From: Paraburkholderia ultramafica
GTDB taxonomy: Bacteria > Pseudomonadota > Gammaproteobacteria > Burkholderiales > Burkholderiaceae
NCBI RefSeq assembly: GCF_902859915.1
Contig: NZ_CADIKK010000018.1
Coordinates: 99,609 to 163,608, forward strand
Length of the DNA: 64,000 bases
Direction of reading: 5' to 3'
Shown here: piece by piece, positions 10,282 through 18,659 of the stretch
Layout: each line of letters opens with the position of its first letter
How positions within the stretch are numbered: position 1 is the first letter of the stretch
Translations under genes and position numbers: made by a program
The notes under the pieces: model-generated
What the model was told of the DNA's origin: nothing
The model's input: the letters and a program-made list of their open reading frames with translations, nothing else
Database searches by the model: none

Positions 10282-11406
10282 ATGACCAGCCCTGCAACCA
10301 TTACATGGCCCGAAGCCGACGGCCCCCGCACCGCGCGTTGGCGCTCCGAAGCGGCCGTGCCGCCGCCTAAACGCGTAATCGTCGCGGATGACCGCACCAC
10401 CGCCGACTCGGCCTACCGCCTCGCCTGCGAAGGGACCGCGCTGTTGTGGAACGGCGACTTCCAGAACGCGCGTCAACTGCTGCAGGCGGTCACGCGCCGG
10501 CTCGAGCGCAAACCGCGCAAGCAGGGCGAAACGCCGATCGACGCGTTCAACCTGCATCGGCAGGCGCAGTCGCAACGCGCGCGCACGCTCGGCATGATCC
10601 TGATTCCGCTCGACGCCGCGTACGGCATTCCGCTGCGCCGCGCGCCCGAGGTGCGGCAGGCCTGTATCGAAACCTATGGACCGTCCACCGATGAAGCGTC
10701 GGTCGTATCGTTGCGCGAACTGCTCGGCCTGATCGGCGCGCACGAGTGGCGTAAGAAGGGCGTCGAGATTCCGGTGTTGGGCGAGCGCATCCATCCGCAC
10801 TACGGCGTGTTTTCGCCGGTGCGCGGTGAATATGTCGATCTGGTTGCGCGCACGCCGCTGCCGTCGCTGAACAAGGCGTTCGATATCGGCACCGGTACGG
10901 GTGTGTTGGCCGCGTTGCTTGCCAAACGCGGCGTGAAGAAAATCATCGCCACCGATCAGGACCCGCGAGCGCTTGCCTGTGCACGCGAGAACCTCGCACG
11001 CCTCGGTTACGACCAGCAAGTCGAGGTGGTGCAAGCGGATCTGTTTCCGGAAGGCCGGGCGCCGCTCGTCGTTTGCAATCCGCCGTGGGTGCCGGCACGG
11101 CCCGCGTCGCCGGTCGAATATGCGGTCTACGATCCGGAAAGCCGCATGCTGCTCGGGTTCCTGAACGGTCTCGCGGAGCATCTGTCGCCGGGTGGCGAGG
11201 GCTGGTTGATCCTGTCGGATTTCGCCGAGCATCTTGGCTTGCGCACGCGCGAGTGGCTGCTTGCTGCGATTGAAAAGGCCGGGCTGACCGTGGTGGGCCG
11301 CGAGGACATTCGTCCGCGGCATCCGAAGTCGACCGATGAATCCGACGCGCTGCACACGGCGCGAGTGGCTGAAGTGACGTCGTTGTGGCGTCTCAAGGCG
11401 CGTTGA
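10282..11406 (+). CDS. Class I SAM-dependent methyltransferase with NPPW motif (HemK/RlmG-like)
   Basis: The 374-residue protein has a SAM-binding motif I FDIGTGTGVLAALL (about 200-213) and an acidic motif II (ATDQDP). Motif IV is NPPW (266-269), which marks amino-group methyltransferases such as HemK/PrmC and RlmG. The first 170 residues form a separate domain I cannot name. The substrate (protein glutamine, rRNA base or other) cannot be read from the sequence. A true prmC is elsewhere in the window, so this is a distinct enzyme. Confidence 0.8.
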   Translation: MTSPATITWPEADGPRTARWRSEAAVPPPKRVIVADDRTTADSAYRLACEGTALLWNGDFQNARQLLQAVTRRLERKPRKQGETPIDAFNLHRQAQSQRARTLGMILIPLDAAYGIPLRRAPEVRQACIETYGPSTDEASVVSLRELLGLIGAHEWRKKGVEIPVLGERIHPHYGVFSPVRGEYVDLVARTPLPSLNKAFDIGTGTGVLAALLAKRGVKKIIATDQDPRALACARENLARLGYDQQVEVVQADLFPEGRAPLVVCNPPWVPARPASPVEYAVYDPESRMLLGFLNGLAEHLSPGGEGWLILSDFAEHLGLRTREWLLAAIEKAGLTVVGREDIRPRHPKSTDESDALHTARVAEVTSLWRLKAR

Positions 11407-11469
11407 GTGGTGAGACGGCAGCGAGAAGCGTTGTCGCGAAGCTGAGAGGCGGCGCGTCACGCCTACGCG

Positions 11470-12744
11470 CTACGCATCACGCGCCCTAAGCGCCTTGAGA
11501 TACGCCAACGCACCTCGACCGGCCACCAGTCCGCTGGCAAAACAGGCGGTGAGCAAATAGCCGCCGGTCGGCGCTTCCCAGTCGAGCATCTCGCCCGCAC
11601 AGAACACGCCAGGCAGACGCTCGATCATCAGGTGCGCGTCGAGCGCTTCGAACGGAATGCCGCCGGCGGTGCTGATCGCTTCCGCGATAGGCCGCGCTCG
11701 CGTCAGCCGCACCGGCAGCGCCTTGACAGCGCGCGCGAGGCCGTCCACGTCGGCGAAGGCTTCCTTCGATAAAATCTCGTGCAGTAAAGCCAGCTTGACC
11801 CCGCCAATCCCGATTCTGCCGTGCAGATGACTCGCCATCGAGCGTGAGCCGCGCGGCCGCGTGACTTCGGCGACGACTCGCTCGAGCGTCAAGCCGGGCA
11901 CCAAATCCAGAGCGATCGTGACCTCTCCGTCGGCCAGAATTCGCTCGCGGATCGCTGCCGACAACGCGTAAATCAGACTCCCTTCGAGGCCGGTTTCGGT
12001 CAGAAGTATTTCACCTTGTCGATGGTGGACTTTATTGTCTACATCGGTGAGCGTAATGGCGACCGGCTTGATCGGCTGGCCTGCGAAACGTTCTCGCAGA
12101 TACGGGCTCCAGTCCGCGTCGAAGCCACAGTTCGCGGGCCGCAACGGCGTCACCGGCACTTCGCGCGAGGCCATCAACGGCACCCAGGCGGCGTCCGATC
12201 CGAGCCGCGGCCAGCTTGCGCCGCCCAGCGCGAATACCACGGCATCGCAGGTCACGGTCTGCTCGCCGTCGGGCGTCGCGAAGCGCAGCGTGTGTGTGGC
12301 GGTGTCGGCAGCGTCCGGACTCCAACCGTTCCACTTGTGCCGCATGTGAAACTGCACACCCGCCTCTCGCAGTCGATGCAGCCACGCACGCAGCATCGGT
12401 GCGGCTTTCATATCGGCAGGAAAAACCCGCCCGGAACTGCCGACGAAGGTCTCGATGCCGAGCCCTTGCAACCAGGCTCGCAGCGCGTCGGGCCCGAATA
12501 CGTCCAGCAGCGGCGCGATCTGCTCACGGCGCGCGCCGTAGCGCCCGAGAAACGGCTCGAGCGGTTCCGAATGCGTGATGTTCATGCCGCCTTTGCCCGC
12601 CATCAGGAACTTGCGGCCGACCGACGGCATCGCGTCATAAACGTCGACTTGCGCGCCGCGCCGGGCGAGCGCCTCGGCCGCCATCAAGCCGGCGGGGCCG
12701 CCGCCTGTCACGGCGACGCGGACGGAATCGAAGGAAGATGGCAT
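11470..12744 (-). CDS. HI0933/YhiN-type NAD(P)/FAD-dependent oxidoreductase
   Basis: The 424-residue flavoprotein starts with a Rossmann dinucleotide site (VTGGGPAGLMAAEAL, about 12-26), then the family signature KFLMAGKGGMNITHSE (about 45-60). It ends with a second FAD segment near GVFCAGEMLDWEAPTGGYLL. This places it in the BaiN/YhiN family, whose physiological substrate is generally unknown. It converges on the methyltransferase gene, whose stop is 63 bp away. A 36-bp segment of its coding DNA matches an intergenic sequence at 10068. Confidence 0.85.
   Translation of the reverse strand: MPSSFDSVRVAVTGGGPAGLMAAEALARRGAQVDVYDAMPSVGRKFLMAGKGGMNITHSEPLEPFLGRYGARREQIAPLLDVFGPDALRAWLQGLGIETFVGSSGRVFPADMKAAPMLRAWLHRLREAGVQFHMRHKWNGWSPDAADTATHTLRFATPDGEQTVTCDAVVFALGGASWPRLGSDAAWVPLMASREVPVTPLRPANCGFDADWSPYLRERFAGQPIKPVAITLTDVDNKVHHRQGEILLTETGLEGSLIYALSAAIRERILADGEVTIALDLVPGLTLERVVAEVTRPRGSRSMASHLHGRIGIGGVKLALLHEILSKEAFADVDGLARAVKALPVRLTRARPIAEAISTAGGIPFEALDAHLMIERLPGVFCAGEMLDWEAPTGGYLLTACFASGLVAGRGALAYLKALRARDA
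12009..12044. repeat. 36-bp dispersed repeat, copy B (inside the flavoprotein gene)
   Basis: It is 31/36 identical to 10068-10103 in the same orientation. Here it lies inside the minus-strand flavoprotein gene and encodes the segment around DVDNKVHHRQGE, just before a conserved LLTETGLEG block. Confidence 0.7.
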
Positions 12745-13127
12745 GCGGTCCTGCGGGTAAGCGGAAGGAAGAGGCGGCGCGCCGGCCTGTCCGGATGAGC
12801 ACGCGGCGCGAAGGGCGCTATTTTCACACCGCGGACAGCGCAGGGCAAACGAGCAGCCGGGACGGCGAGCCGAAAAAAGCTGGGTTCAGGCGTTCCCGTA
12901 TCCGTTTCGCGCGCGTTCGCGTCGTCGTTATTGAACGGTGCGAACTATACTTTTCAAACACCTTCCCTCGGACGCAATTCGCGTCTTTCCCGCGCAAAAC
13001 CAGCCCCACTGTCTGCTTACCGCCCGACGCGGCCAATGCTGCCGCGCCACGGCCGGCGACGTGGTTCGCGCGTCTGCTGTCTGCGTGAAGGAGTGAAGCT
13101 CTGATCGTCTGGATCGAGGAGACTGCC
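12745..13127. other. Gene-free stretch between the flavoprotein and DUF1059 genes
   Basis: I see no supported gene. A good -10-like hexamer TATACT lies near 12950, but no convincing -35 is spaced to it. The open frames crossing the region are Arg/Ala-rich by-products of high GC. Confidence 0.5.
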
Positions 13128-13337
13128 ATGACCCGCAAATACATCGACTGCCGCGAGTTCCCGAGCGAAATGAACTGCACCGTTGCCCTATCCGCCGACA
13201 GCGAGAGCGAATTGCTCGACGCGGCCGTTCAGCATGCGGTGGCCGTGCACAAACACACGGATTCACCGGAACTGCGTGCGCAACTCAAAACGCTGTTTCA
13301 TGAGGGCACGCCACCGGCCGAAGCGCCGCGCGCGTGA
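13128..13337 (+). CDS. DUF1059 domain-containing small protein
   Basis: This 69-residue protein begins MTRKYIDCREFPSEMNCTVALS and contains a DUF1059-type core to about residue 63. The two cysteines (C8 and C17) are visible. The family is small, soluble and of unknown function. GAGGAG lies 6-11 bases before the ATG, an excellent ribosome site. It converges on the unknown gene at 13442-13762. Confidence 0.8.
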   Translation: MTRKYIDCREFPSEMNCTVALSADSESELLDAAVQHAVAVHKHTDSPELRAQLKTLFHEGTPPAEAPRA

Positions 13338-13441
13338 GTGTTCGTCCCTCGGCGGACGGAAGATGCCTGGCCGACCGGGCGAGCGGCGCAGAGCCGCCCG
13401 CGGGTCGCGGCGTGGTCGCGTGATGTGATGGTTGGACTCTC

Positions 13442-13762
13442 CTAACCGGGGTAAGCCTCGTCCACCTTCAGCCCGGCGAGCTTGAAAATGACCCGCAGCG
13501 TTTGGGGTTTGATGTCGCGCCGCGACGCGAGCGTGGTCATCACGAAATCGAGCACTTTGGCGTACTTGAGCATGGTCAGACACGTTTCCATGTCGACGCA
13601 GCCATCGCGCATGACCTCCGCGAGACGTAGCATTTCGGTGGAGATGTCGCGCGCCATCTCCAGTTCGAGTTGCTGCTTTTCTGACCAGGCCGGCGTCGCG
13701 GTGAGCTTCGCCAGCATTTCCTGAAACTTCTGTTCGACGTTTCCGTTGGGTACCGTATCCAT
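13442..13762 (-). CDS. Conserved hypothetical protein, predicted all-helical
   Basis: I do not recognise this 106-residue protein. It is rich in Leu, Met, Lys and Glu and predicted helical throughout, with no signal peptide or membrane segment and no catalytic motif. The segment DIKPQTLRVIFKLAGLKVDEAY is the best landmark. The ATG at 13762 (MDTVPNGN) is preferred; an upstream in-frame ATG at 13780 adds six residues. Third positions are mostly G/C, as expected for a real gene here. Confidence 0.6.
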   Translation of the reverse strand: MDTVPNGNVEQKFQEMLAKLTATPAWSEKQQLELEMARDISTEMLRLAEVMRDGCVDMETCLTMLKYAKVLDFVMTTLASRRDIKPQTLRVIFKLAGLKVDEAYPG

Positions 13763-14143
13763 TGCTGCCTCTTCTATCATCCGAGCGCGCGTCCGGTTGA
13801 AGTCTCGGCGCGCTGCTGGTTACGTAACGTTCGGCCCGGGTTCCGGGACGTCCTCCCCACATGCCTTCGGTTCGCGTGATCGGTGCCACGGCCGGCAGCC
13901 TCTTGTTATCGGCGACTCGGTCTGCGCTATTGGGCTGGGCCGGCGCGCAAGCTGTTTTCAGCCACTCCCGAAACGTCTCGTATGATGTTTTTCGAGCAGG
14001 AAGCGTTCCAGGTTGACGGCTTTCCTGCAAGTTTGCGCGGCTCATTCGGTGAGCGTGTCGCACTTTGGGTAAACTGGCAGCAATTTTTCCCTTTTTCCGT
14101 CATCTGTCGCACGTTCGCGTTGCAATTGATGGCGGTTCACACG
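13763..14143. other. Gene-free stretch upstream of a methyltransferase gene
   Basis: This divergent intergenic region contains a perfect 10-bp palindrome GTTACGTAAC (13819-13828), close to the minus-strand gene start, and a small CCCGG/CCGGG hairpin (13835-13847). No extra gene is convincing. The methyltransferase frame is open through part of it, but codon content does not support an extended N terminus. Confidence 0.45.
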
Positions 14144-14986
14144 ATGTCCAGTAAAACCCACGAAATCCGTCCGAACCAATCCGTCGAGTTGTTGAAGGAG
14201 CTCCACATCCTCACGCGCGACGGCAAGATGAACCAGGACAGCCGCCGCAAGCTGAAGCAGGTCTACCATCTGTTCCAGTTCATCGAACCGCTGCTCAAAG
14301 ACCTCAAGGACAAGCAGGGCGCGTTGACGCTCGTCGACCATGGCGCGGGCAAGTCATATCTAGGTTTTATTCTTTACGATCTTTTCTTCAAGGAGTTTCA
14401 GGACGCCGCAGGTGGGGCTTCGCACATTTACGGCATTGAAACCCGCGAGGATCTCGTGACGAAGTCCGAAGAATTGGCCACCCGGCTGGGCTTTACGGGG
14501 ATGTCGTTTCTGAACCTGTCGGTGGCGGAGTCGATCACGTCGGCGCGCTTGCCGGCGCAGATTGACATCGTGACGGCACTGCATGCCTGCAATACCGCGA
14601 CCGACGACGCGATCCGGTTCGCGCTGGAAAAGCACGCCGAGTACATCGTGGTGGTGCCGTGCTGTCAGGCTGAGGTGGCCGGGGTGCTACGGCAGAACAA
14701 GGGGAAGTCGCTGGGGAACGCATTGACGGAGATCTGGCGGCATCCGCTGCACACGCGGGAATTCGGCAGCCAGATCACGAATGTGCTGCGGTGTTTGCAG
14801 CTGGAAGCGCATGGCTATCAGGTCAGCGTGACCGAACTGGTCGGGTGGGAGCATTCGATGAAGAATGAACTCATCATCGCGCAGTACAAGGATTTGCCGC
14901 GGCGTCGGCCGGCCGAGCGGCTTAATGAGGTGATGGAAACGCTCGGTATCGAAGAGTTGAAAGAGCGCTTTTTTGTTGCTGCCTGA
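14144..14986 (+). CDS. SAM-dependent methyltransferase of the TRM13/METTL25-like (Methyltransf_32) type
   Basis: The 280-residue protein carries a variant SAM motif VDHGAGKSYLG (64-74), then the block HACNTATDD (147-155) and PCCQAE (172-177). These blocks are characteristic of the Methyltransf_32 group that includes TRM13-like tRNA methylases. No bacterial substrate can be assigned from sequence. The start could also be the ATG at 14129 (adds MAVHT); neither has a clear Shine-Dalgarno sequence. Confidence 0.78.
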   Translation: MSSKTHEIRPNQSVELLKELHILTRDGKMNQDSRRKLKQVYHLFQFIEPLLKDLKDKQGALTLVDHGAGKSYLGFILYDLFFKEFQDAAGGASHIYGIETREDLVTKSEELATRLGFTGMSFLNLSVAESITSARLPAQIDIVTALHACNTATDDAIRFALEKHAEYIVVVPCCQAEVAGVLRQNKGKSLGNALTEIWRHPLHTREFGSQITNVLRCLQLEAHGYQVSVTELVGWEHSMKNELIIAQYKDLPRRRPAERLNEVMETLGIEELKERFFVAA

Positions 14987-15064
14987 TTGCGTCCAGGTTG
15001 GCGGTGGCGACGCTTCTTCGCTGACAAGGGCGGCTCTTGCGGGCCGCCACTTCCATTACTCGAA

Positions 15065-15619
15065 TCACCGCTTCATCAACTCGTTCCAGCCGGCAAGGCC
15101 GATCCGCCGCAGGGTTGCCTGATTGCGCCCGTAAATCTCTTGCGCATCGGGGAAGGCCTGAACGGCCCGCTCAATGCTGTCCTCGCGTAGCAGATGCAGG
15201 ATCGGATAGGGCGCCCGGTTCGTGTAATTCTCGATATCGTCGGGCTCGCTGCCTTCAAACTGATAAGAAGGATGAAAGCTCGCAATCTGAACAATCCCTT
15301 CGAGCCGAAGCTGCTTGATGAGCCGTTCGGCGAAAAACAGGCAATCGTTGAAGTCGAGAAAATCGCCGAGCGCGCGCGGCAGAATTAGCAGCGTGGTGTC
15401 GACGGCATCCGGCGCGGCCGCGATCAGCGTCTGAAGCTCGGCTTCGAGATCGGTCAACACGGCTTCCATGTCCACGGCGTCGCTGACAGCGTAGCGAATC
15501 TGCCCCTTCACATGCACGGCCTTCGCGAACGGGCACAAATTAAGGCCGATCACGGCCTCGGTCAGCCAGTGACGAGTGGCGGCAACGACGGCGTCGTGGG
15601 ATTCGGCAGGCAACGGCAT
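15065..15619 (-). CDS. DUF1415 family protein
   Basis: This 184-residue protein matches DUF1415 by VIGLNLCPFAK (about 24-34), the GQIRYAVSDA segment and the C-terminal ASFHPSYQFEG and NRAPYPILHLLRED blocks. The family is widespread in beta- and gamma-proteobacteria and has no known function; conserved Cys and His suggest metal or redox chemistry (inference only). The ATG at 15619 is preferred. The one at 15649 overlaps a -10-like TAGAAT and adds ten non-conserved residues. Confidence 0.82.
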   Translation of the reverse strand: MPLPAESHDAVVAATRHWLTEAVIGLNLCPFAKAVHVKGQIRYAVSDAVDMEAVLTDLEAELQTLIAAAPDAVDTTLLILPRALGDFLDFNDCLFFAERLIKQLRLEGIVQIASFHPSYQFEGSEPDDIENYTNRAPYPILHLLREDSIERAVQAFPDAQEIYGRNQATLRRIGLAGWNELMKR

Positions 15620-15738
15620 GGCTGGCGACACAGCGGGTAAAAGCGCCATTCTAACGGCGCTGACCTGCGACGCTTTGCGCCCAGCGCAAACAGCGGCGCT
15701 AAAAACCTTGACTCAGCTCAACTCGACCCCGGCCCGGC

Positions 15739-16380
15739 TCAACTCGCCTGCGCACCGCCGCATGCCGCGGCGATCAACTGCGCAGCGATCTTCGGCACGG
15801 CCAGGATGGGTCCGCAGCCTGGGCCGTAAGTCTGGCTCGCCGCATACACGCCCTCGATCATCAAACCGAGCCCATTGGCGAGCGCCACTGGGTCATCGGC
15901 GCCCGCGGCCGTCGTCAGTTCGGTGAGACGCGCCATCAAACGCTGCTTGTTGCGGAATACGAACTGCCGCGCCGGATGCGCGGTATCCGGAAACTCCACC
16001 GACACGTTCACAAACGGACAGCCGCGATAGTCGTCGACCGACGCGCGCACCACGAGGTCGTCGAAATACTGCTGAAGCTGCTTCGCCGGCTCGCCCGGAT
16101 GTTTGGCGAAACTCATCTCCACATAGCCGAAGAACTGCTCGTCCTTTTGCTCCAGATAAGCCAGCACCAATTCGTCCTTCGACGAAAACTGCCGGTACAG
16201 ACTCATCTTGTTCACACCGGCGCGCTCGACCACCGCGTCGACGCCAACCGTTCGCACGCCCTCGCGATAGAACAACTCGCTCGCGGCGCGCAGCAGATTC
16301 CGCTGGGCCTGCGGCCCCGCCGTCTGCGCGCTGCGCGCGCGCCTCGCACGGGCCGGCTTGAGGGTTTCGCTGTCGGACAT
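15739..16380 (-). CDS. TetR/AcrR-family regulator, divergent from an MFS carrier
   Basis: This 213-residue regulator has an N-terminal helix-turn-helix (about 35-70, with GVDAVVERAGVNKMSLYRQF) and a TetR C-terminal domain with the DDYRGCPFVN segment typical of YcdC/YxaF-like members. The ATG at 16380 is preferred because it sits next to the shared control region. It is divergent from the MFS gene at 16536. Two matching inverted repeats and a promoter lie between them, so it most likely represses the carrier and itself. Confidence 0.88.
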   Translation of the reverse strand: MSDSETLKPARARRARSAQTAGPQAQRNLLRAASELFYREGVRTVGVDAVVERAGVNKMSLYRQFSSKDELVLAYLEQKDEQFFGYVEMSFAKHPGEPAKQLQQYFDDLVVRASVDDYRGCPFVNVSVEFPDTAHPARQFVFRNKQRLMARLTELTTAAGADDPVALANGLGLMIEGVYAASQTYGPGCGPILAVPKIAAQLIAAACGGAQAS

Positions 16381-16407
16381 GATGGCCACCTGAATTGAAT
16401 TGACGCC

Positions 16408-16436
16408 TTGACATGTTACCGACCAGTAACTAAGAT
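16408..16436 (+). promoter_or_regulatory. Sigma-70 promoter for the MFS gene with an operator in its spacer
   Basis: TTGACA (16408-16413), a 17-bp spacer and TAAGAT (16431-16436) form a near-consensus promoter pointing at the MFS gene. The spacer contains the inverted repeat GTTAC-N6-GTAAC (16415-16430), placed where a bound repressor would block RNA polymerase. Confidence 0.85.
16415..16430. promoter_or_regulatory. Candidate TetR operator 1
   Basis: The inverted repeat GTTAC-N6-GTAAC lies between the -35 and -10 of the MFS promoter. It has the same GTnAC-N6-GTnAC pattern as the second site, 34 bp downstream centre to centre. Confidence 0.7.
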
Positions 16437-16446
16437 CGCAACACCA

Positions 16447-16466
16447 TTGTGACTGATCTGTCACAA
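16447..16466. promoter_or_regulatory. Candidate TetR operator 2
   Basis: TTGTGAC-N6-GTCACAA is a perfect 7-bp inverted repeat just after the expected transcription start. It shares the GTnAC-N6-GTnAC core with operator 1, about three helical turns away. Confidence 0.65.
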
Positions 16467-16535
16467 GTCCTTTACCAAAGTCGTAATAATGCGAACGACG
16501 CAGCCTGCGGGGGCGACGCGTCGATTGGAGAACCA

Positions 16536-17819
16536 ATGAACTGGGCAGCGAGAGTGATTGGCGGGCGTTTCCACTATGGCTGGTTGACCGTAGCGGTGGT
16601 GTTTCTGGTACTGCTGGCGGCGGCCGGCACGCGCGCCACGCCGAGCGTGATGATGGTGCCGCTCGAGCATCAGTTCGGCTGGAGCCGCGCGACGATCTCA
16701 CTGGCGATTTCCGTGAACATCGCGCTTTACGGGCTGATGGGGCCGTTCGCGGCGGCGGCGATGCAGCGTTTCGGCGTCCGTCCCACGCTGCTGGTCGCGC
16801 TCGGCACGATGGCCGCGGGCGTGGCGCTGTCGTCGCTGATGACGCATCCGTGGCAGATGGTGCTGATCTGGGGCGTGATGGTCGGCGGCTCGACGGGTGT
16901 CGCGGCGCTGTCGTTGTCGGCGACCGTGGTGACGCGCTGGTTCACCACGCACCGCGGCCTCGTGATGGGCATTCTCACGGCAAGTTCGGCCACTGGCCAA
17001 CTCGTGTTCCTGCCGGTGCTCGCGGCCATCGCCGAGCATTACGGCTGGCGCCAGGTCGTATGGGTCGTCGCGCTCGCGGCGGCGGTCGTGCTTCCGCTGG
17101 TCGCGTTTCTGCTGCCCGAACGCCCGGACGACATGAAGTTGCGTCCGTACGGCGAGCCGCACGACGCACCGGCCGCCAGCACCGTCACCAGACAGAATCC
17201 GCTCGCCATTGCGTTCGGCACGCTCGCGATGGCGAGCAAGACCCGCGACTTCTGGCTGCTGTTCTTCAGCTTTTTCATCTGCGGCGCGAGCACCAACGGC
17301 TACGTCGGCACCCATCTGATCGCGATGTGCGGCGACTACGGCATGACCGAGGTGCAGGGCGCGTCGCTGCTCGCCGCGATGGGCATCTTCGATCTGTTCG
17401 GCACGACGCTGTCAGGCTGGCTGTCGGACCGCTTCAATAGCCGCGTGCTGCTGTTCTGGTATTACGGTCTGCGCGGCCTGTCGCTGATGTATCTGCCGCA
17501 CGCGTTCGGCATCGACTTCTTCGGTCTGCCGCTGTTTGCCGTGTTCTACGGCCTTGACTGGATCGCCACCGTTCCGCCGACCGTGCGTCTGGCGACGGAC
17601 GTATACGGCAAGGAGTCGGCGCCGGTGGTATTCGGCTGGGTGGTGGCGGGCCACCAGCTCGGGGCGGCGTTCGCGGCGCTCGGCGCGGGCATGCTGCGCG
17701 CGAGCCTGGGCACTTATACGGTGGCGTCGATGATTTCGGGCGGCCTGTGCCTGGTCGCCGCGGTAATTGTGTTGCGGATCAACCGGGCGGCGAAGGTGCC
17801 GGAACCGCAAGCGGTGTAA
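16536..17819 (+). CDS. Major facilitator superfamily transporter (monocarboxylate/oxalate-formate type)
   Basis: The 427-residue protein has 12 predicted membrane helices. Features such as WLTVAVVFLVLL, GPFAAAAMQRFGVRP and a central DFWLLFFSFFICGAS segment resemble the monocarboxylate and oxalate/formate carrier branch. The substrate is unknown, probably a small organic acid. The ATG at 16536 follows TTGGAG. It is divergent from, and probably repressed by, the TetR protein at 15739-16380. Confidence 0.85.
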   Translation: MNWAARVIGGRFHYGWLTVAVVFLVLLAAAGTRATPSVMMVPLEHQFGWSRATISLAISVNIALYGLMGPFAAAAMQRFGVRPTLLVALGTMAAGVALSSLMTHPWQMVLIWGVMVGGSTGVAALSLSATVVTRWFTTHRGLVMGILTASSATGQLVFLPVLAAIAEHYGWRQVVWVVALAAAVVLPLVAFLLPERPDDMKLRPYGEPHDAPAASTVTRQNPLAIAFGTLAMASKTRDFWLLFFSFFICGASTNGYVGTHLIAMCGDYGMTEVQGASLLAAMGIFDLFGTTLSGWLSDRFNSRVLLFWYYGLRGLSLMYLPHAFGIDFFGLPLFAVFYGLDWIATVPPTVRLATDVYGKESAPVVFGWVVAGHQLGAAFAALGAGMLRASLGTYTVASMISGGLCLVAAVIVLRINRAAKVPEPQAV

Positions 17820-17962
17820 AGCTGCGCGCCGCGGTCGCAACAGAGCAACAGAGCAACACGCGACGGGCCCACCCAGGGGCCGTTTCCTTTTGCAAAGCGC
17901 GTGGAAACAAACTGCTCGCTTGTTGGACCGCGCGCGCCGAAGCCCGGTTATGCTATGTGACC

Positions 17963-17978
17963 CCGGGCGGCCGCCCGG
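17963..17978. repeat. Perfect 16-bp GC-only palindrome upstream of the nitroreductase
   Basis: CCGGGCGGCCGCCCGG reads identically on both strands. It lies 29 bp before the nitroreductase start and could be an operator or a stable mRNA hairpin. Confidence 0.55.
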
Positions 17979-18007
17979 CGATCATGAATTTCGACCGAGA
18001 GAAGCGC

Positions 18008-18601
18008 ATGACCAACAAACCTGCCCCTACCGAAGTTGCCATTCACGAGCTGATTGCAGGCCGCTGGAGCCCGCGCGCGTATTCGAGCGAACTGGTGAGC
18101 CGCGAGAATTTGCGTTCCGTGCTCGAAGCGGCACGCTGGGCGCCGTCTTCGTATAACGCGCAGCCTTGGCGTTTTCTCGTATTCGATCGCAGCGTCGATG
18201 AGGTCTCGTACAAGCAGGCTTTCGCGACGCTGGTGCCGTTCAACCAGGGCTGGAATACCCGGGCGCCGGTGTTGATCGCCGTGACCGCGCACACGCTGAC
18301 CAGCAAGGGCGAAGTGAATCGCTGCGCAGCGTACGATGCGGGCGCCGCGGCCATGGCGCTGGTACTGCAGGCGCATGCGCTCGGGCTTGCCGCGCATCAG
18401 ATGAGCGGTTTCGATCCGAACGCATTCCGCACGGCATTCGCGCTGCCGAACGACGTCGAAGTGATCGCGATGATTTCGCTCGGCCACTACGGTGAGGTCG
18501 ACAAGCTGGATCCGGTGCTGCGCGAACGCGAGAAGTCGGTGCGCCAGCGCCTGCCGCTGGCGGACATCGCCTACGGCGGCGGCTGGAAGAAGGCTTTCTG
18601 A
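18008..18601 (+). CDS. Nitroreductase family protein
   Basis: The 197-residue protein shows the nitroreductase pattern: FMN-binding RWSPRAYSSE near the N terminus, RWAPSSYNAQPWRF in the middle, and the C-terminal MISLGHYGEVDKLDP segment. These enzymes are FMN-dependent NAD(P)H oxidoreductases that act on nitro compounds or quinones. The ATG at 18008 follows CGAGAGAAG; an in-frame ATG at 17984 adds eight residues. A strong terminator follows within 30 bp. Confidence 0.87.
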   Translation: MTNKPAPTEVAIHELIAGRWSPRAYSSELVSRENLRSVLEAARWAPSSYNAQPWRFLVFDRSVDEVSYKQAFATLVPFNQGWNTRAPVLIAVTAHTLTSKGEVNRCAAYDAGAAAMALVLQAHALGLAAHQMSGFDPNAFRTAFALPNDVEVIAMISLGHYGEVDKLDPVLREREKSVRQRLPLADIAYGGGWKKAF

Positions 18602-18625
18602 ACGGCTTGCAGCCCCTGAGGTGAC

Positions 18626-18659
18626 AAAAAAACGCGCGGCGCCGACCGCGCGTTTTTTA
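18626..18659. terminator. Bidirectional terminator between the nitroreductase and MFS genes
   Basis: CGCGCGG (18633-18639) pairs with CCGCGCG (18646-18652), flanked by A7 and T6, so it works in both directions. The stop codon of the minus-strand MFS gene lies at the edge of the T-run. Confidence 0.92.

Noticed and set aside
12738..13088. 116-codon plus-strand frame upstream of the DUF1059 gene
   Set aside because: No ribosome site, no recognisable sequence, and a basic composition typical of non-coding high-GC DNA.
15648..15653. TAGAAT as a promoter -10 for the DUF1415 gene
   Set aside because: No -35 hexamer is found at 16-18 bp, so it was used only as a hint that the ATG overlapping it is not the true start.
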